Shown here: positions 1 to 8,393 of the stretch, in pieces
Layout: each line of letters begins with the position of its first letter
Numbering within the stretch: the stretch's first letter is position 1
Assembly (NCBI RefSeq): GCF_001613325.1
Contig: NZ_BDCD01000012.1
Coordinates: 1-64,000 of the forward strand
Source of the DNA: Nocardia yamanashiensis NBRC 100130
Lineage (GTDB): Bacteria; Actinomycetota; Actinomycetes; Mycobacteriales; Mycobacteriaceae
Direction of reading: 5' to 3'
DNA: 64,000 bases
The notes under the pieces: model-generated
The model's database searches: none
What the model saw: only the letters and a program-made list of their open reading frames with translations
Told to the model about the DNA's origin: nothing
Made by a program: the position numbers and the translations under genes

Positions 1-427
1 GGCCGCGACCGCGGGGCGCCAGGTGCGCGCCCGGGCGGGCGGCGGTGCCGAGGGACAGTTCCGCACCGAAGATGGTCGGCATGCCCCATTCGCGGGCGGC
101 TTCGGCGAAGCGGACGACGCCGTAGAAGCCGTCGTGATCGGTGAGAGCGAGGGCTTCCAAACCCAGGCGCACCGCTTCCTCCACGAGTTCCTCGGGCTGG
201 CTCGCGCCGTCGAGGAAGCTGTAGGCGGAGTGGGTGTGCAGTTCGGCATAGGGGACGACGGGTTGCGCGGGCCCGTGCAGTTCGCCCGCCTGATACTTCT
301 CCCGCTTGCGCGACCACGCCGGGCTGTCGCCGCCGTCGCCGTCGATCTCGCGCCGGGCGGGGTCGGGCCGCCCGGACAGGACGCGCTCCATTTCCGCCCA
401 GGACGGCGGGCCGTTGTGCCAGCCCAT
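1..427 (-). CDS. dnaE2: DnaE2 error-prone DNA polymerase III alpha subunit, N-terminal part (cut by window edge)
   Basis: Reading leftward from ATG at 427 gives about 142 residues and runs off the window. The segment PYAELHTHSAYSFLDGAS followed by ALTDHDGFYGVVRF is the PHP-domain start of C-family polymerase alpha subunits. The short N-terminal extension (MGWHNGPPSWAEMERVL) is typical of actinobacterial DnaE2 rather than replicative DnaE1. DnaE2 is the translesion polymerase that works with ImuA' and ImuB (encoded at 6.7-9.1 kb here) in damage-induced mutagenesis. A LexA box lies 39 bases upstream of the start. Only the beginning of the gene is visible, so the polymerase domain cannot be checked. 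Confidence 0.93.
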   Translation of the reverse strand, partial: MGWHNGPPSWAEMERVLSGRPDPARREIDGDGGDSPAWSRKREKYQAGELHGPAQPVVPYAELHTHSAYSFLDGASQPEELVEEAVRLGLEALALTDHDGFYGVVRFAEAAREWGMPTIFGAELSLGTAARPGAHLAPRGRG

Positions 428-465
428 GACGCACCTCCTCACCCACGACAGCCGACCGATCAGTA

Positions 466-481
466 TCGAACATACATTCGA
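466..481. promoter_or_regulatory. LexA (SOS) box upstream of dnaE2
   Basis: TCGAACATACATTCGA matches the actinobacterial SOS box TCGAAC-N4-GTTCGA at all but one half-site base. It is 39 bases upstream of the dnaE2 start, in the promoter region. A second box with the same spacer (ATAC) precedes imuA', so the two parts of the mutasome are probably co-induced. Confidence 0.88.
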
Positions 482-591
482 GACCGAGAGGTCTCTACAG
501 CGAGGTGGGCCGGACCGCTCGGCGTGTCGCGGGAATTCATGCGTGCGCCGCCATCGAGGTGATTCCCGGCACAAAGACGGATCTGGCCGGT

Positions 592-613
592 GAACTTACT
601 TTGGAGTAAGTTC
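592..613. promoter_or_regulatory. Perfect palindrome, likely TetR-type operator, before the SDR gene
   Basis: Arms GAACTTACT (592-600) and AGTAAGTTC (605-613) are perfect inverted repeats around TTGG. The site sits 30 bases upstream of the SDR start codon. Size and symmetry fit a TetR-family operator, and a TetR gene lies 2.8 kb downstream at 3382. That this regulator binds here is inference. Confidence 0.6.
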
Positions 614-642
614 TAGGCAACTCATCCTTCAAGGGAGCAGAG

Positions 643-1623
643 ATGACTGATACGCCCGCCGCCAACGGCTCCGGTTACCTGGCCCGCCGGCGCGCCCGCC
701 GTGACCTGACCGGCAAGCACGTGCTCATTACCGGAGCTTCCTCCGGCATCGGCAAGACCGCGGCGTACGCGGTGGCCGAGAAAGGCGCGACGGTCATCCT
801 GCTGGCCCGGCGCGGCGACGAACTGGCCGCCGTGGTCGACAAGATCAACGCCAATGGCGGCAAAGCACACGGCTATCAATGCGATGTCACCGACGCCGAA
901 TCCGTGGACCGCGCCATCACCCTCATCCTCGACGAGCACGGTCACGTCGACATGCTCGTCAACAATGCGGGCCGCTCCATCCGCCGCGCCGTGCACCGCT
1001 CCACCGATCGCATGCACGACTTCGAAAGGACCATGGCCGTCAACTATTTCGGCGCGGTCCGCATGACCCTCGCCCTGCTGCCGCAGATGCGGGAGCGCAA
1101 AGACGGTCACATCGTGAACATTTCGAGCGCCGGCGTCCAGGTCGCCACCCCGCGCTTCGCCGCCTACCTCGCCTCCAAGGCCGCACTCGACAAGTTCGCC
1201 GAGGTCACCGCGGCCGAAATGCTCGCCGACAACGTCACTTTCACCACCATCCATATGCCGCTGGTGCGCACCCCGATGATCACGCCCAGCGGTGACCAAG
1301 GCGCGCCCACTCAGTCGGCGGAATGGGCGGCGGCGCTGATCGTGCGCGCGCTCACCGAACGCCCCCGCCGCATCGACGTCCCGCTCGGCACCCTCGCCGA
1401 GTACGGCAACTTGGTCGCGCCGGCCATCAAGGAGCGGGTGCTGCACCGGTACTACCGCGCGAACCCCGATTCGGCCGCCGCCAAGGGGGAAGCGGTCGAG
1501 CCGATCACGCCCGTGGAAGTCGTTGCACCGAAACGCCGTCGGCGTCAGGTGCCGCCGGCCGTCCGCGTCACCGGTACGGCGTTGCGTCGCGCGGCGCGAT
1601 TGGTGCCGGGCACCCACTGGTAG
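643..1623 (+). CDS. Short-chain dehydrogenase/reductase (SDR), classical type
   Basis: A 326-residue NAD(P)-dependent oxidoreductase. Visible motifs are TGASSGIG at about residues 30-37 (dinucleotide-binding glycine motif), NNAG at about 107-110, Ser near 161-162, and YLASK with Tyr175 and Lys179 (catalytic pair). The 20-residue basic N-terminal extension and the roughly 60-residue basic, proline-rich C-terminal tail are longer than a minimal SDR. The layout resembles actinobacterial SDRs related to the C-terminal half of fatty acyl-CoA reductases; the substrate is unknown. The ATG follows AGGGAG. It lies alone between the dnaE2 promoter and a large inverted repeat, so it is probably monocistronic, with the palindrome at 592-613 as a likely operator. 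Confidence 0.88.
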   Translation: MTDTPAANGSGYLARRRARRDLTGKHVLITGASSGIGKTAAYAVAEKGATVILLARRGDELAAVVDKINANGGKAHGYQCDVTDAESVDRAITLILDEHGHVDMLVNNAGRSIRRAVHRSTDRMHDFERTMAVNYFGAVRMTLALLPQMRERKDGHIVNISSAGVQVATPRFAAYLASKAALDKFAEVTAAEMLADNVTFTTIHMPLVRTPMITPSGDQGAPTQSAEWAAALIVRALTERPRRIDVPLGTLAEYGNLVAPAIKERVLHRYYRANPDSAAAKGEAVEPITPVEVVAPKRRRRQVPPAVRVTGTALRRAARLVPGTHW

Positions 1624-1629
1624 CCCGCT

Positions 1630-1711
1630 GATTGGAGTTTTGCTCCACTTTCGGCCGGATGCCGTCGGGTTCCCGACGGAGGGGCGGTGAAAGTGGAGCA
1701 AAACTCCAATC
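1630..1711. repeat. 82-bp element: perfect 23-bp terminal inverted repeats with a nested hairpin
   Basis: Bases 1630-1652 and 1689-1711 are exact reverse complements over 23 bases, beginning GATTGGAGTTTTGC. Inside, CCGTCGGG (1662-1669) and CCCGACGG (1672-1679) form a second perfect stem with a TT loop. The element starts six bases after the SDR stop codon. It can act as a transcription terminator, but the long AT-richer arms and nested stem look more like a small mobile or extragenic palindromic repeat. No second copy was seen in this window. Confidence 0.7.
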
Positions 1712-1736
1712 CACCCATGGACACCGAATTGACCGA

Positions 1737-1751
1737 TGGGTAAATTACCCA
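1737..1751. promoter_or_regulatory. 15-bp palindrome TGGGTAAATTACCCA before the AGPS-like gene
   Basis: This perfect palindrome with a central A lies 30 bases upstream of the GTG at 1781, in the promoter region of the oxidase-TetR pair. It could be an operator, perhaps autoregulatory for the TetR gene downstream. Its half-site differs from the palindrome at 592-613. Confidence 0.4.
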
Positions 1752-1780
1752 CAACTCAATTCGATGGCAGGAGGGCCGCA

Positions 1781-3372
1781 GTGGCGACTCGATCTTGGTG
1801 GGGCTGGGGCACCGACGCGGGCGCGATCACCGGGGATGAGCGGGCACGGCTGCTCTCACGCGTGAAAACGCTGCTGCCGCAAGCCGAACTGGCGGACCAT
1901 CAGCCGCCGGAACTGGCCGAACTGGAGTTGTCCGCGCCGCGTATCGCCCGCCCGCGACATTGGCGGCATTGTGCTCGACCGAGCTCGCCGATCGCGCGGC
2001 ACATGCGCACGGCAAAGCATTCCGTGATGTGGTGCGCAATCTGCTCGGGCAGCTCGACGCCGTCCCCGACCTGGTGGCACGCCCGGAATCGGAGCAAGAC
2101 GTCGTCGATCTGCTCGACTGGTGCGCCACCGCGGGCATCGCCGTAATCCCTTACGGCGGCGGCAGTTCCGTCGTCGGCGGCGTCGAGCCGCGGCAATTGC
2201 ACGACGCCTACCCGGGTGTGGTGACGCTCGACCTCGGGCGGCTGGATCGCGTACTCGAAGTCGACCGCACCAGCCGCGCCGCGCGCATTCAAGCGGGCGT
2301 GCTCGGCCCGGCGCTGGAAGACCAATTGCGCCCCGCCGGACTGACTTTGCGGCACTTCCCGCAGTCCTTCGAGTTCTCCTCGCTCGGCGGCTGGCTGGCC
2401 ACGCGGGCGGGCGGGCATTACGCCACCGTGCTCACCCACATCGACGATCTCACCGAATCATTGCGGGTGGTAACGCCTTCCGGCGTGAGCGAATCGCGGC
2501 GACTGCCCGCTTCCGGGGCAGGGCCGTCGCCGGATCGGCTGTTCCTCGGCTCGGAAGGGACGCTCGGGATCATCACCGAGGCGTGGATGCGATTGCAGGA
2601 CCGGCCGCGCTGGAAGGCCGGGGCGTCGGTGCTCTTCGACGATTACGCGCGCGCCGTGGACGCCACCCGGGCGATCGCGCAGTCCGGGCTGCGGCCCGCC
2701 AATTGCCGATTGCTGGATCCGGTCGAGGCGTTCATCAATGCCGGGGCCGACGCGGCGGGCGGCGTGCTGGTGCTGGGCTTCGAATCGGCTGCGGTGCCGG
2801 TGGATTCGCTGCTCGAAGCGGCGCTGGAGCTGTGCCGGGAGTTCGGCGGCAAGGCGCAGCTGTCCGCCGACACGGCCACCGAGGGCGAGCAGGCCGCCGA
2901 CACCTGGCGATCGTCGTTCCTGCGCATGCCGTATCAACGTGACGCCCTCGCCGCACACGGCATGATCGTGGAAACCTTCGAAACCGCCTGCACCTGGGAT
3001 CGATTCCCGGCCCTGCGCGAAGGCATACTGCAATCCGCTTACGCCGCAATGGCATCGGCGGGCGTGCAAGGCGTGGTGACCTGCCGGTTCACTCATGTCT
3101 ATCCGGACGGTCCCGCGCCCTACTTCGGCATCTACGCGAGCGGGCGCTGGGGCGCCACCGTCCAGCAGTGGGACGAGATCAAGCAGGCGGTGTCGGAGGC
3201 GCTGCTCGGCAACGGCGGCACCATCACCCACCATCACGCGGTGGGGCGCGATCATCGGCCCTGGTACGACCGGCAGCGGCCGGACGTGTTCGCGGCCGCG
3301 CTGGACGCGGTCAAGACCCGGCTGGACCCGGCCGGGATCCTCAACCCCGGCGTGCTCATCGACCGCCGATAG
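1781..3372 (+). pseudogene. FAD-binding oxidase, alkyldihydroxyacetonephosphate synthase (AGPS)-like, frameshifted
   Basis: The family start is GTG at 1781 after GGAGG, giving RSWWGWGTDAGAITG, the usual N-terminus of actinobacterial AGPS-like oxidases. This frame runs to SAPRIA at 1947, then family-like sequence resumes one frame over as PPATLAALCSTELADRA. A single missing base in the C run at 1947-1949 explains the shift (GCC CCG expected, GCCCG found). The rest is intact: PYGGGSSVVGGVEP (FAD_binding_4) and a C-terminal FAD-oxidase domain ending HHHAVGRDHRPW and LDPAGILNPGVL. An ATG at 1960 could still yield a 470-residue protein with most of the FAD domain. AGPS-type enzymes make ether-lipid precursors; the actual bacterial substrate is unknown. 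A TetR gene follows after 9 bases. The shift could be a sequencing error. Confidence 0.8.
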
Positions 3373-3381
3373 GGCTGACGC

Positions 3382-4011
3382 ATGCCGGCCGCCACCGCCG
3401 CGGGAGCCAAAGGGACCGCGGGAACCAAGGGAGTCGCCCGCCCCGAACGGGAGGCGCAGATCCTCGATATCGCCACCGATCTGTTCGGGCGGCACGGGTA
3501 CGCGGGGGTCTCCGTCGCCACGGTGGCGGCCGCCGCCGGCATCTCCAAACCGCTCATCCACACGTATTTCTCCAGTAAATCCGGACTGTTCATCGCCTGT
3601 GTGGAACGGGTCGGCAACGAACTGGCCGCCGCCATCGAAGCGGTCCTCGCGGGCAGCGACGCCGACCTGAGCATGGCGACCGCCACCCTGCACGCCATCT
3701 TCACCACGCTCGAAAAGCGCCCGCACGGCTGGAATGTCGTCTTCGATCGCACCGTGCCGGAAGACAGCGAAGCGGCGGCGGCCGCCCGCGCCGTCATCGA
3801 CCGCATACAGGGCCAGGGCGCACGCGGCGTCGCCACCGTCCTCACCGCCGCGGGATTGCGCGACCCGCTGGACGCCTCGGCTCTCACCCGCGTCTGGATC
3901 AGTTCCGTTACCGCCCTGGTGAACTGGTGGCTGGAACATCCGGACCAGACCGCCGAGCAGATGACCCAGCGCAGCGCCCGCCTCGTGGCCGCGATCAGCG
4001 CGCCCGGCTGA
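3382..4011 (+). CDS. TetR/AcrR family transcriptional regulator
   Basis: A 209-residue regulator. After a 20-residue low-complexity N-terminus comes a TetR helix-turn-helix: REAQILDIATDLFGRHGYAG, then VAAAAGISKPLIHTYFSSK. The remaining 130 residues form a variable helical ligand-binding domain. It starts 9 bases after the oxidase stop, so the two are co-transcribed. It probably controls the oxidase, or its own operon through the palindrome at 1737-1751. It ends 11 bases from the convergent gene at 4023. The ligand cannot be told. Confidence 0.9.
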   Translation: MPAATAAGAKGTAGTKGVARPEREAQILDIATDLFGRHGYAGVSVATVAAAAGISKPLIHTYFSSKSGLFIACVERVGNELAAAIEAVLAGSDADLSMATATLHAIFTTLEKRPHGWNVVFDRTVPEDSEAAAAARAVIDRIQGQGARGVATVLTAAGLRDPLDASALTRVWISSVTALVNWWLEHPDQTAEQMTQRSARLVAAISAPG

Positions 4012-4022
4012 CAGCGCTGCGC

Positions 4023-5081
4023 TCAGGGCAGGAGACGGACCGTGTCGGCGACGATCGCGGTGGCGGGTTTGGGGGATGCGCCGCAACTGGCTTGGCGGGG
4101 AGCGTGCGCTTCGGTGCGTGTGGTGACCAGCCAGCGGCGGCCGTCACGGTGGGTGACCACGGCTGCCCCGGCGAAGTTGGCGGGGTCGTGGTCCGGGACG
4201 GTGCCGGCCGCGGCGGCGGTGACCTGTAGGGCGTCGATGCGGGTGGTGTCCGCCGTGGGTGCGGTGGCATCGCCGGTGCCGGGTGCGCCTGCTGACGGCG
4301 AATCGGGCTCGCCCGCACTCGAATTCCTGGCGGTCGCCGAGCCGAAGTCATCGGATTCCGGGGTGTGGCTGGTGTAGTCGTCGTCGGCGAGCCGTTGGCG
4401 GACAGCGATTTCGGCGACCTGTTCGACGGGGGTGTGGTGGCTGCGGCCGCGGAAGCCGGTGAGTTCGAGTTCGCCGCGGCGGGCGGCCGCCACCACGCGG
4501 GTGGCCGAATCACCGTTCAAGCGGCCGTAAGTCAGTCCGGTGGGCAGCACCACCAAAGCGGGGGCGAAGCGGTGGCCGCCGGTGTGTGAACACTCCCAGA
4601 CCTGGTCGGGGAATTCCTCGGCCAGGCGGGCGGCGATGGGGCGGCCGAGCAGCGCGCAGCATTGATCGCGTTTGCCGTGGGCGCAGACGAGGACGAGCGG
4701 ATCTTTCACTGCCACACCGAGTCCGGGCGCGGGGCCGTTGATCAGGTGCAGGTCGATGTCGAGGAGTTCCTTCAGATCGGTGATGGCGATCCGCTCGCAC
4801 CACGACCCCTCCGGCCGCGAACTGGCCAGCAATACCGTTCGGATGCCGGTGAATTCATTGCGCCCCGGCCGCCGGATGAGCGTGGGCCGCACCTTCGCGG
4901 CCTTGGTGCGCGCGGCCAGTTCGGCGGTGATCTCGGGCCCGAGCACTTCGTCGCCGATCACATCGCGCCCCCACGCACCGGGCTGTTCCACGCACAGCCA
5001 TCCGGTGACCTGGGTCGCGCTGCCGGGTAGTGGAATGTCCTGCGCCGCCGCCGAACACGGCAGTCCCTCGAACTCCGTCAC
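4023..5081 (-). CDS. Sucrase/ferredoxin-like family protein
   Basis: A 352-residue protein of the Sucrase_ferredoxin-like family, which has a thioredoxin-like [2Fe-2S] ferredoxin fold. The seen markers are LPCSAAAQ near the N-terminus, VLVCAHGKRDQCCALLGRP in the middle, and WECSHTGGHRFAPALVVLP, the family's Cys/His signature. The GTG at 5081 is preferred over more distant starts because it overlaps the YdeI stop codon by four bases (GTGA), indicating translational coupling. A roughly 90-residue C-terminal region rich in Ser, Ala and Thr is followed by a second compact segment. The biochemical role of the family is not established. Confidence 0.85.
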   Translation of the reverse strand: MTEFEGLPCSAAAQDIPLPGSATQVTGWLCVEQPGAWGRDVIGDEVLGPEITAELAARTKAAKVRPTLIRRPGRNEFTGIRTVLLASSRPEGSWCERIAITDLKELLDIDLHLINGPAPGLGVAVKDPLVLVCAHGKRDQCCALLGRPIAARLAEEFPDQVWECSHTGGHRFAPALVVLPTGLTYGRLNGDSATRVVAAARRGELELTGFRGRSHHTPVEQVAEIAVRQRLADDDYTSHTPESDDFGSATARNSSAGEPDSPSAGAPGTGDATAPTADTTRIDALQVTAAAAGTVPDHDPANFAGAAVVTHRDGRRWLVTTRTEAHAPRQASCGASPKPATAIVADTVRLLP

Positions 5082-5635
5082 AGCGGCTTCCCGTCGATCA
5101 GATTCCGGATCATCCGCTCCAGCCGCCGCGCCCGCGTCTCCGGCCGGGCCGCACTGCTCAGCTCGTAGCCGACGGTGTAGCGCGACAGCGGCGGCAAGGT
5201 CTCGAAGAAGGCCGCGGCCTCCGGGTATTTGGCCAGTTCGTCCAGGAAGTCCTGCGGCACATCGCGTTCCTCGGCATTGCTCCAGCGCCCGTCCGCCTTG
5301 GCCTGATCGATCTCGGCCTGCCCGGCGGGATGCATGAGCCCCTGCGCGATGAGCTCCTCGGCGACGGCGGTGTTCCGGGTCGTCCACGGGCTGTTGCGCC
5401 GCCGCGGCGTGAACCCCTGCAGGGTGAATTCGTCATCGGCGCGGCGGGCTTGCCCGTCGATCCAGCCGAAGCACAGCGCCTGTCGCACCGCCCCGTCGTA
5501 CCCCAGTGATTCGACGCCGGGATCCTTGGCGAACTTCACCCAGATGCCGTCCACGGCGGCATGGTTGGCGGCCAGCCAATCCCGGAACGATCGTTCATCC
5601 GGGAAGAACAGGACCGGGCGCTCGAGTGCGGACAC
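5078..5635 (-). CDS. YdeI/OmpD-associated family protein
   Basis: A 185-residue protein matching the YdeI family: FFPDERSFRDWLAANH, then GIWVKFAKDP, ALCFGWIDGQ and PRRRNSPWTTRN, ending with a helical part (RARRLERMIRNLIDGKPL). In Bacillus, YdeI-type proteins have been linked to bacteriocin or antimicrobial tolerance, but a general function is unknown. Its stop overlaps the start of the following sucrase/ferredoxin-like gene, so the two form a coupled operon. Confidence 0.87.
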   Translation of the reverse strand: MSALERPVLFFPDERSFRDWLAANHAAVDGIWVKFAKDPGVESLGYDGAVRQALCFGWIDGQARRADDEFTLQGFTPRRRNSPWTTRNTAVAEELIAQGLMHPAGQAEIDQAKADGRWSNAEERDVPQDFLDELAKYPEAAAFFETLPPLSRYTVGYELSSAARPETRARRLERMIRNLIDGKPL

Positions 5636-5747
5636 AGCATCACTGTAGAAGGGCGCAAATCGCCTGCGTGCGGCGGTCGTGGCATTTCACCGCGCGGCCG
5701 GTCCGCGCCGGAAAAGCGCGACCCGGCGGACCGCTGCGCCGGGCAGG

Positions 5748-6587
5748 TCAGTGGCCCAGGAAAGGCAGCACCGCGGCCTCGAATTCGGGGTAGCGATCAC
5801 GGTGAATGCTGTGGCCGCAGGTGAAGGCCCGGACCGTGCAATCGGGCAGGGCGGCGCACAGCAGCTCCAGTTTCACCGGATCCACCATGCCGCCCGGCCC
5901 GCCCCGCAGGAACAGCGTCGGCGCGCTGATCTCGGCCAGCCCCTCCCACCATTCCGGATACGGTTTGCGGAACTGCTCGAGCGCGGTCCCGGTCATGGTG
6001 CGATCGAAGGCCAGCACGGCGCGCGGATGCCGCAGCAGGCTGGTGGTGGCGTGCCACAGTTCCGGCACCGACGGCAGCCGGCGGGTGAAGGTGACCTGTT
6101 CGTCCCCGGACCGCAGCGGCAGCGGCTGCTCCTCGATCACCAAGCGGCGCACCAGCTCCGGCCGTTGCATGGCCACCCAGGACACCGCGTAACCGCCGAG
6201 CGAATGCCCGACCAGATCCACCCGGCCGAGTCCGAGGCGCTCGCACAGGCGCAGCACATCGGAGCCGAACTCCGGGAAGAGATACGAATCGGCGTGCCCG
6301 CTGCGGCCGTGCCCGCGCAGATCCGGAATGATCACCCGCCGCCCCCGGCGCACCAGCCGCGCCGCGAACCGATCCCAGGTGTGCCCGTCCCCGCCCATAC
6401 CGTGCACCAGCACCACCGGCGGTCCGGAGTGCCCGGTCCCCGCCCCCGAATCCCGGTAGGCGATCCGCGCGTCCCCGAACGCGACCTTGCTGACCGTCGA
6501 CTCCACGAAGAACCAGCGTACGGACCGCCCCGCCGCGCCGCCGCAGGATGTGCGCACCGCCATAAACCCGCGACCTGCGCGAAACAA
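5748..6587 (-). CDS. Alpha/beta hydrolase
   Basis: A 279-residue alpha/beta-hydrolase-fold enzyme. VVLVHGMGGDGHTWDRF carries the oxyanion-hole HG, GHSLGGYAVSW is the nucleophile elbow (GxSxG), and TCGHSIHRDRYPEF carries the catalytic His. LFLRGGPGGMVDP is the strand that should precede the acid. The start is uncertain: the ATG at 6587 gives about 25 residues before the conserved fold, and GTG at 6506 is an alternative. It lies 79 bases downstream of imuB on the same strand, so read-through from the SOS promoter is possible. Substrate unknown. Confidence 0.85.
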   Translation of the reverse strand: MFRAGRGFMAVRTSCGGAAGRSVRWFFVESTVSKVAFGDARIAYRDSGAGTGHSGPPVVLVHGMGGDGHTWDRFAARLVRRGRRVIIPDLRGHGRSGHADSYLFPEFGSDVLRLCERLGLGRVDLVGHSLGGYAVSWVAMQRPELVRRLVIEEQPLPLRSGDEQVTFTRRLPSVPELWHATTSLLRHPRAVLAFDRTMTGTALEQFRKPYPEWWEGLAEISAPTLFLRGGPGGMVDPVKLELLCAALPDCTVRAFTCGHSIHRDRYPEFEAAVLPFLGH

Positions 6588-6666
6588 ATCGGATCCGCGG
6601 AATTCCCGGCAGTGCTCGGCTGCACGTGGACGGTCCGAGCGGCGGTGCGCTCAGAGTGATACCGGC

Positions 6667-8301
6667 CTACTCGTAGAGACCCTCCACGTGCCAAGTGTGC
6701 TGGTAGCCGAGCAGCAGCAGGACCCGGCGGCGGTGGTCTTCGTCGGCCGCGTCCAGTTGGACCTGGGCGCGGGCGGCGTAGCCGTGCGGGAGCTGGGGGC
6801 TCCACCAGCGGTCGTCCAGCGGCCACGGGCCCGCCCAGGCGGTCAGGTGCCAGGAGCTGCTGCCCCAGTGCAGCCGGGCGGGGTCGGCGGTGAACAGGCC
6901 GCGGTCGCTCACCCAGACCGGGGAGCCGTCGGCGGCTTCGAGCCGGACTTCGGGGCGGTTGGTCAGGATCATGGTCGGTGCGGGTTCGGGGAGGCGGCCC
7001 GGCCACGGCTGGGCGGGATCGGCGGCGGGCACCGGTTCGTCGCCCAGATTCACCATGGTGATGCGCTCCCCCGGCCCGCGCCCGCCGCTGAGCACGCCCA
7101 TGCGCACGGCATCCCCGCCCAGCAGGCCCTGCACCCGGATCAAGGCCCGCCGGGCTCGCTCCTCGTCCTCGCCGACCCCGCCCCACAGCCCGAGTTGCAG
7201 CGCACCCGCCGACACCACTTCGATCGGCTCCAGCCGCAGCAGCGTGATCGCGCCGCGCTCGTCCCATTCACCGTGCGCCGCATCGAAATCCGCCTGCGCC
7301 GAGGTACGGCGGGTGCGCAGGGCGCGGCGGGTGAGCCAGCCGTCGAGCTGCCAGCGGATGCGGTCGGCGGTGCTGTCCGGGGTGAGGGGTTCGGCGCAGC
7401 GCCAGATGCGGGAAAGCTGTTCTCCCGTCTCGGTTTCGGCATAGATGGCCAGGCGGGTGCAGGCCACCGAGGCGGCGGAGAGGCGCTCGTGCAATCGGGT
7501 GGCGAGCCGGCGGCCGGCGAAGGCGGCCATGTCCACGCGTTCGATCGGCGGATCGCAGCGGTCCTGCACCGTCAGATCCGGTGACGGCGGGCGGGCCGAG
7601 GGCGGGCGTTCCGGTTCGGCGCGCGAACACCGATGCGCGGCAATGGCATCCGCACCGAAACGTGACGAAACTTCGGCGGGGGTGAGAGCCGCGAAATCCC
7701 CGATACGGCGCAGACCGAGCCGCCACAGCAGATCCACCAGGTCCTTGCGTTCCGGCCCGGCCAGCGACGATTCGCCCGCCAGTTCCGAAACCGACAGCGG
7801 AGCAAGGAATTCCGCACCCTTCCCGGCGGGAACGAGCGTCGCGTGCCGGGCCGCGAACACCGCGGTCGATAATTCGTCGGCAATCCCGACCTGGCACTCC
7901 ACCCCCACCGCGGCCACCGCGTCCACCAGCCGTTCGGCCGCTGCCTCCTCCGACCCGAAGAACCGCGCCGCACCCCGCGCCGCCAAAGCCAGCACCCCCG
8001 GCCGCAATACCTCCACCCCCGGCACCGTGGCATCCACCGCCGCCACCACCGGCTCGAACAATCGCGCGTCCCGATCCGGATCCGCCTGTGCCACCAGCAG
8101 ATCCGGCACCCGCCCCTGCGCCTCCCGCCGCCGCAACCCCCGCGTGATTCCCTCGGCCCGCGCCACCGCCGAACAAGCCACCACCCGATTGGCCGAGAAC
8201 ACCGCCACCGCCCGCGTCACCGGCGCCCCCGCCTCGGCCCCCGCCGCCACCGCGGGCCAATCCGGGCACCACACCACCAGCACCCGCGACCGCGCCTTCA
8301 C
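6667..8301 (-). CDS. imuB: ImuB, inactive Y-family DNA polymerase of the mutasome
   Basis: 544 residues from GTG 8301 (GGAG upstream). An ATG at 8454 would force a long overlap with imuA' and adds no conserved sequence. The Y-family fold starts RVLVVWCPDWPAVAAGAEAG, where active polymerases have an acidic LDxDxF motif. The second catalytic SxDE motif is also gone (GVLALAARGAARFFGSEE). This loss is typical of ImuB, which acts as an adaptor. The clamp-binding motif QLGLWG is at residues 369-374, as in mycobacterial ImuB. The C-terminal 150 residues, rich in Trp and Arg, form the partner-binding tail. It recruits DnaE2 and ImuA' to the beta clamp during SOS mutagenesis. imuA' lies 92 bases upstream. 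Confidence 0.93.
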   Translation of the reverse strand: MKARSRVLVVWCPDWPAVAAGAEAGAPVTRAVAVFSANRVVACSAVARAEGITRGLRRREAQGRVPDLLVAQADPDRDARLFEPVVAAVDATVPGVEVLRPGVLALAARGAARFFGSEEAAAERLVDAVAAVGVECQVGIADELSTAVFAARHATLVPAGKGAEFLAPLSVSELAGESSLAGPERKDLVDLLWRLGLRRIGDFAALTPAEVSSRFGADAIAAHRCSRAEPERPPSARPPSPDLTVQDRCDPPIERVDMAAFAGRRLATRLHERLSAASVACTRLAIYAETETGEQLSRIWRCAEPLTPDSTADRIRWQLDGWLTRRALRTRRTSAQADFDAAHGEWDERGAITLLRLEPIEVVSAGALQLGLWGGVGEDEERARRALIRVQGLLGGDAVRMGVLSGGRGPGERITMVNLGDEPVPAADPAQPWPGRLPEPAPTMILTNRPEVRLEAADGSPVWVSDRGLFTADPARLHWGSSSWHLTAWAGPWPLDDRWWSPQLPHGYAARAQVQLDAADEDHRRRVLLLLGYQHTWHVEGLYE

Positions 8302-8393
8302 ACCTGCTCCATCCCCACGGCGCCACCGCCTGTCCGAACCGAAACCCGCTGCCCTACAACCCGGTACCGCCCATCCGAACGCCTCCGGGACGG

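Noticed and set aside
2458..4086. Minus-strand open frame of 542 codons over the AGPS-like and TetR genes
   Set aside because: Shadow frame; the plus strand carries clear FAD-oxidase and TetR sequence.
5082..5387. Longer N-terminus for the sucrase/ferredoxin-like gene
   Set aside because: It would overlap the YdeI gene fully, and the residues there are shadow sequence; the GTGA overlap start is convincing.
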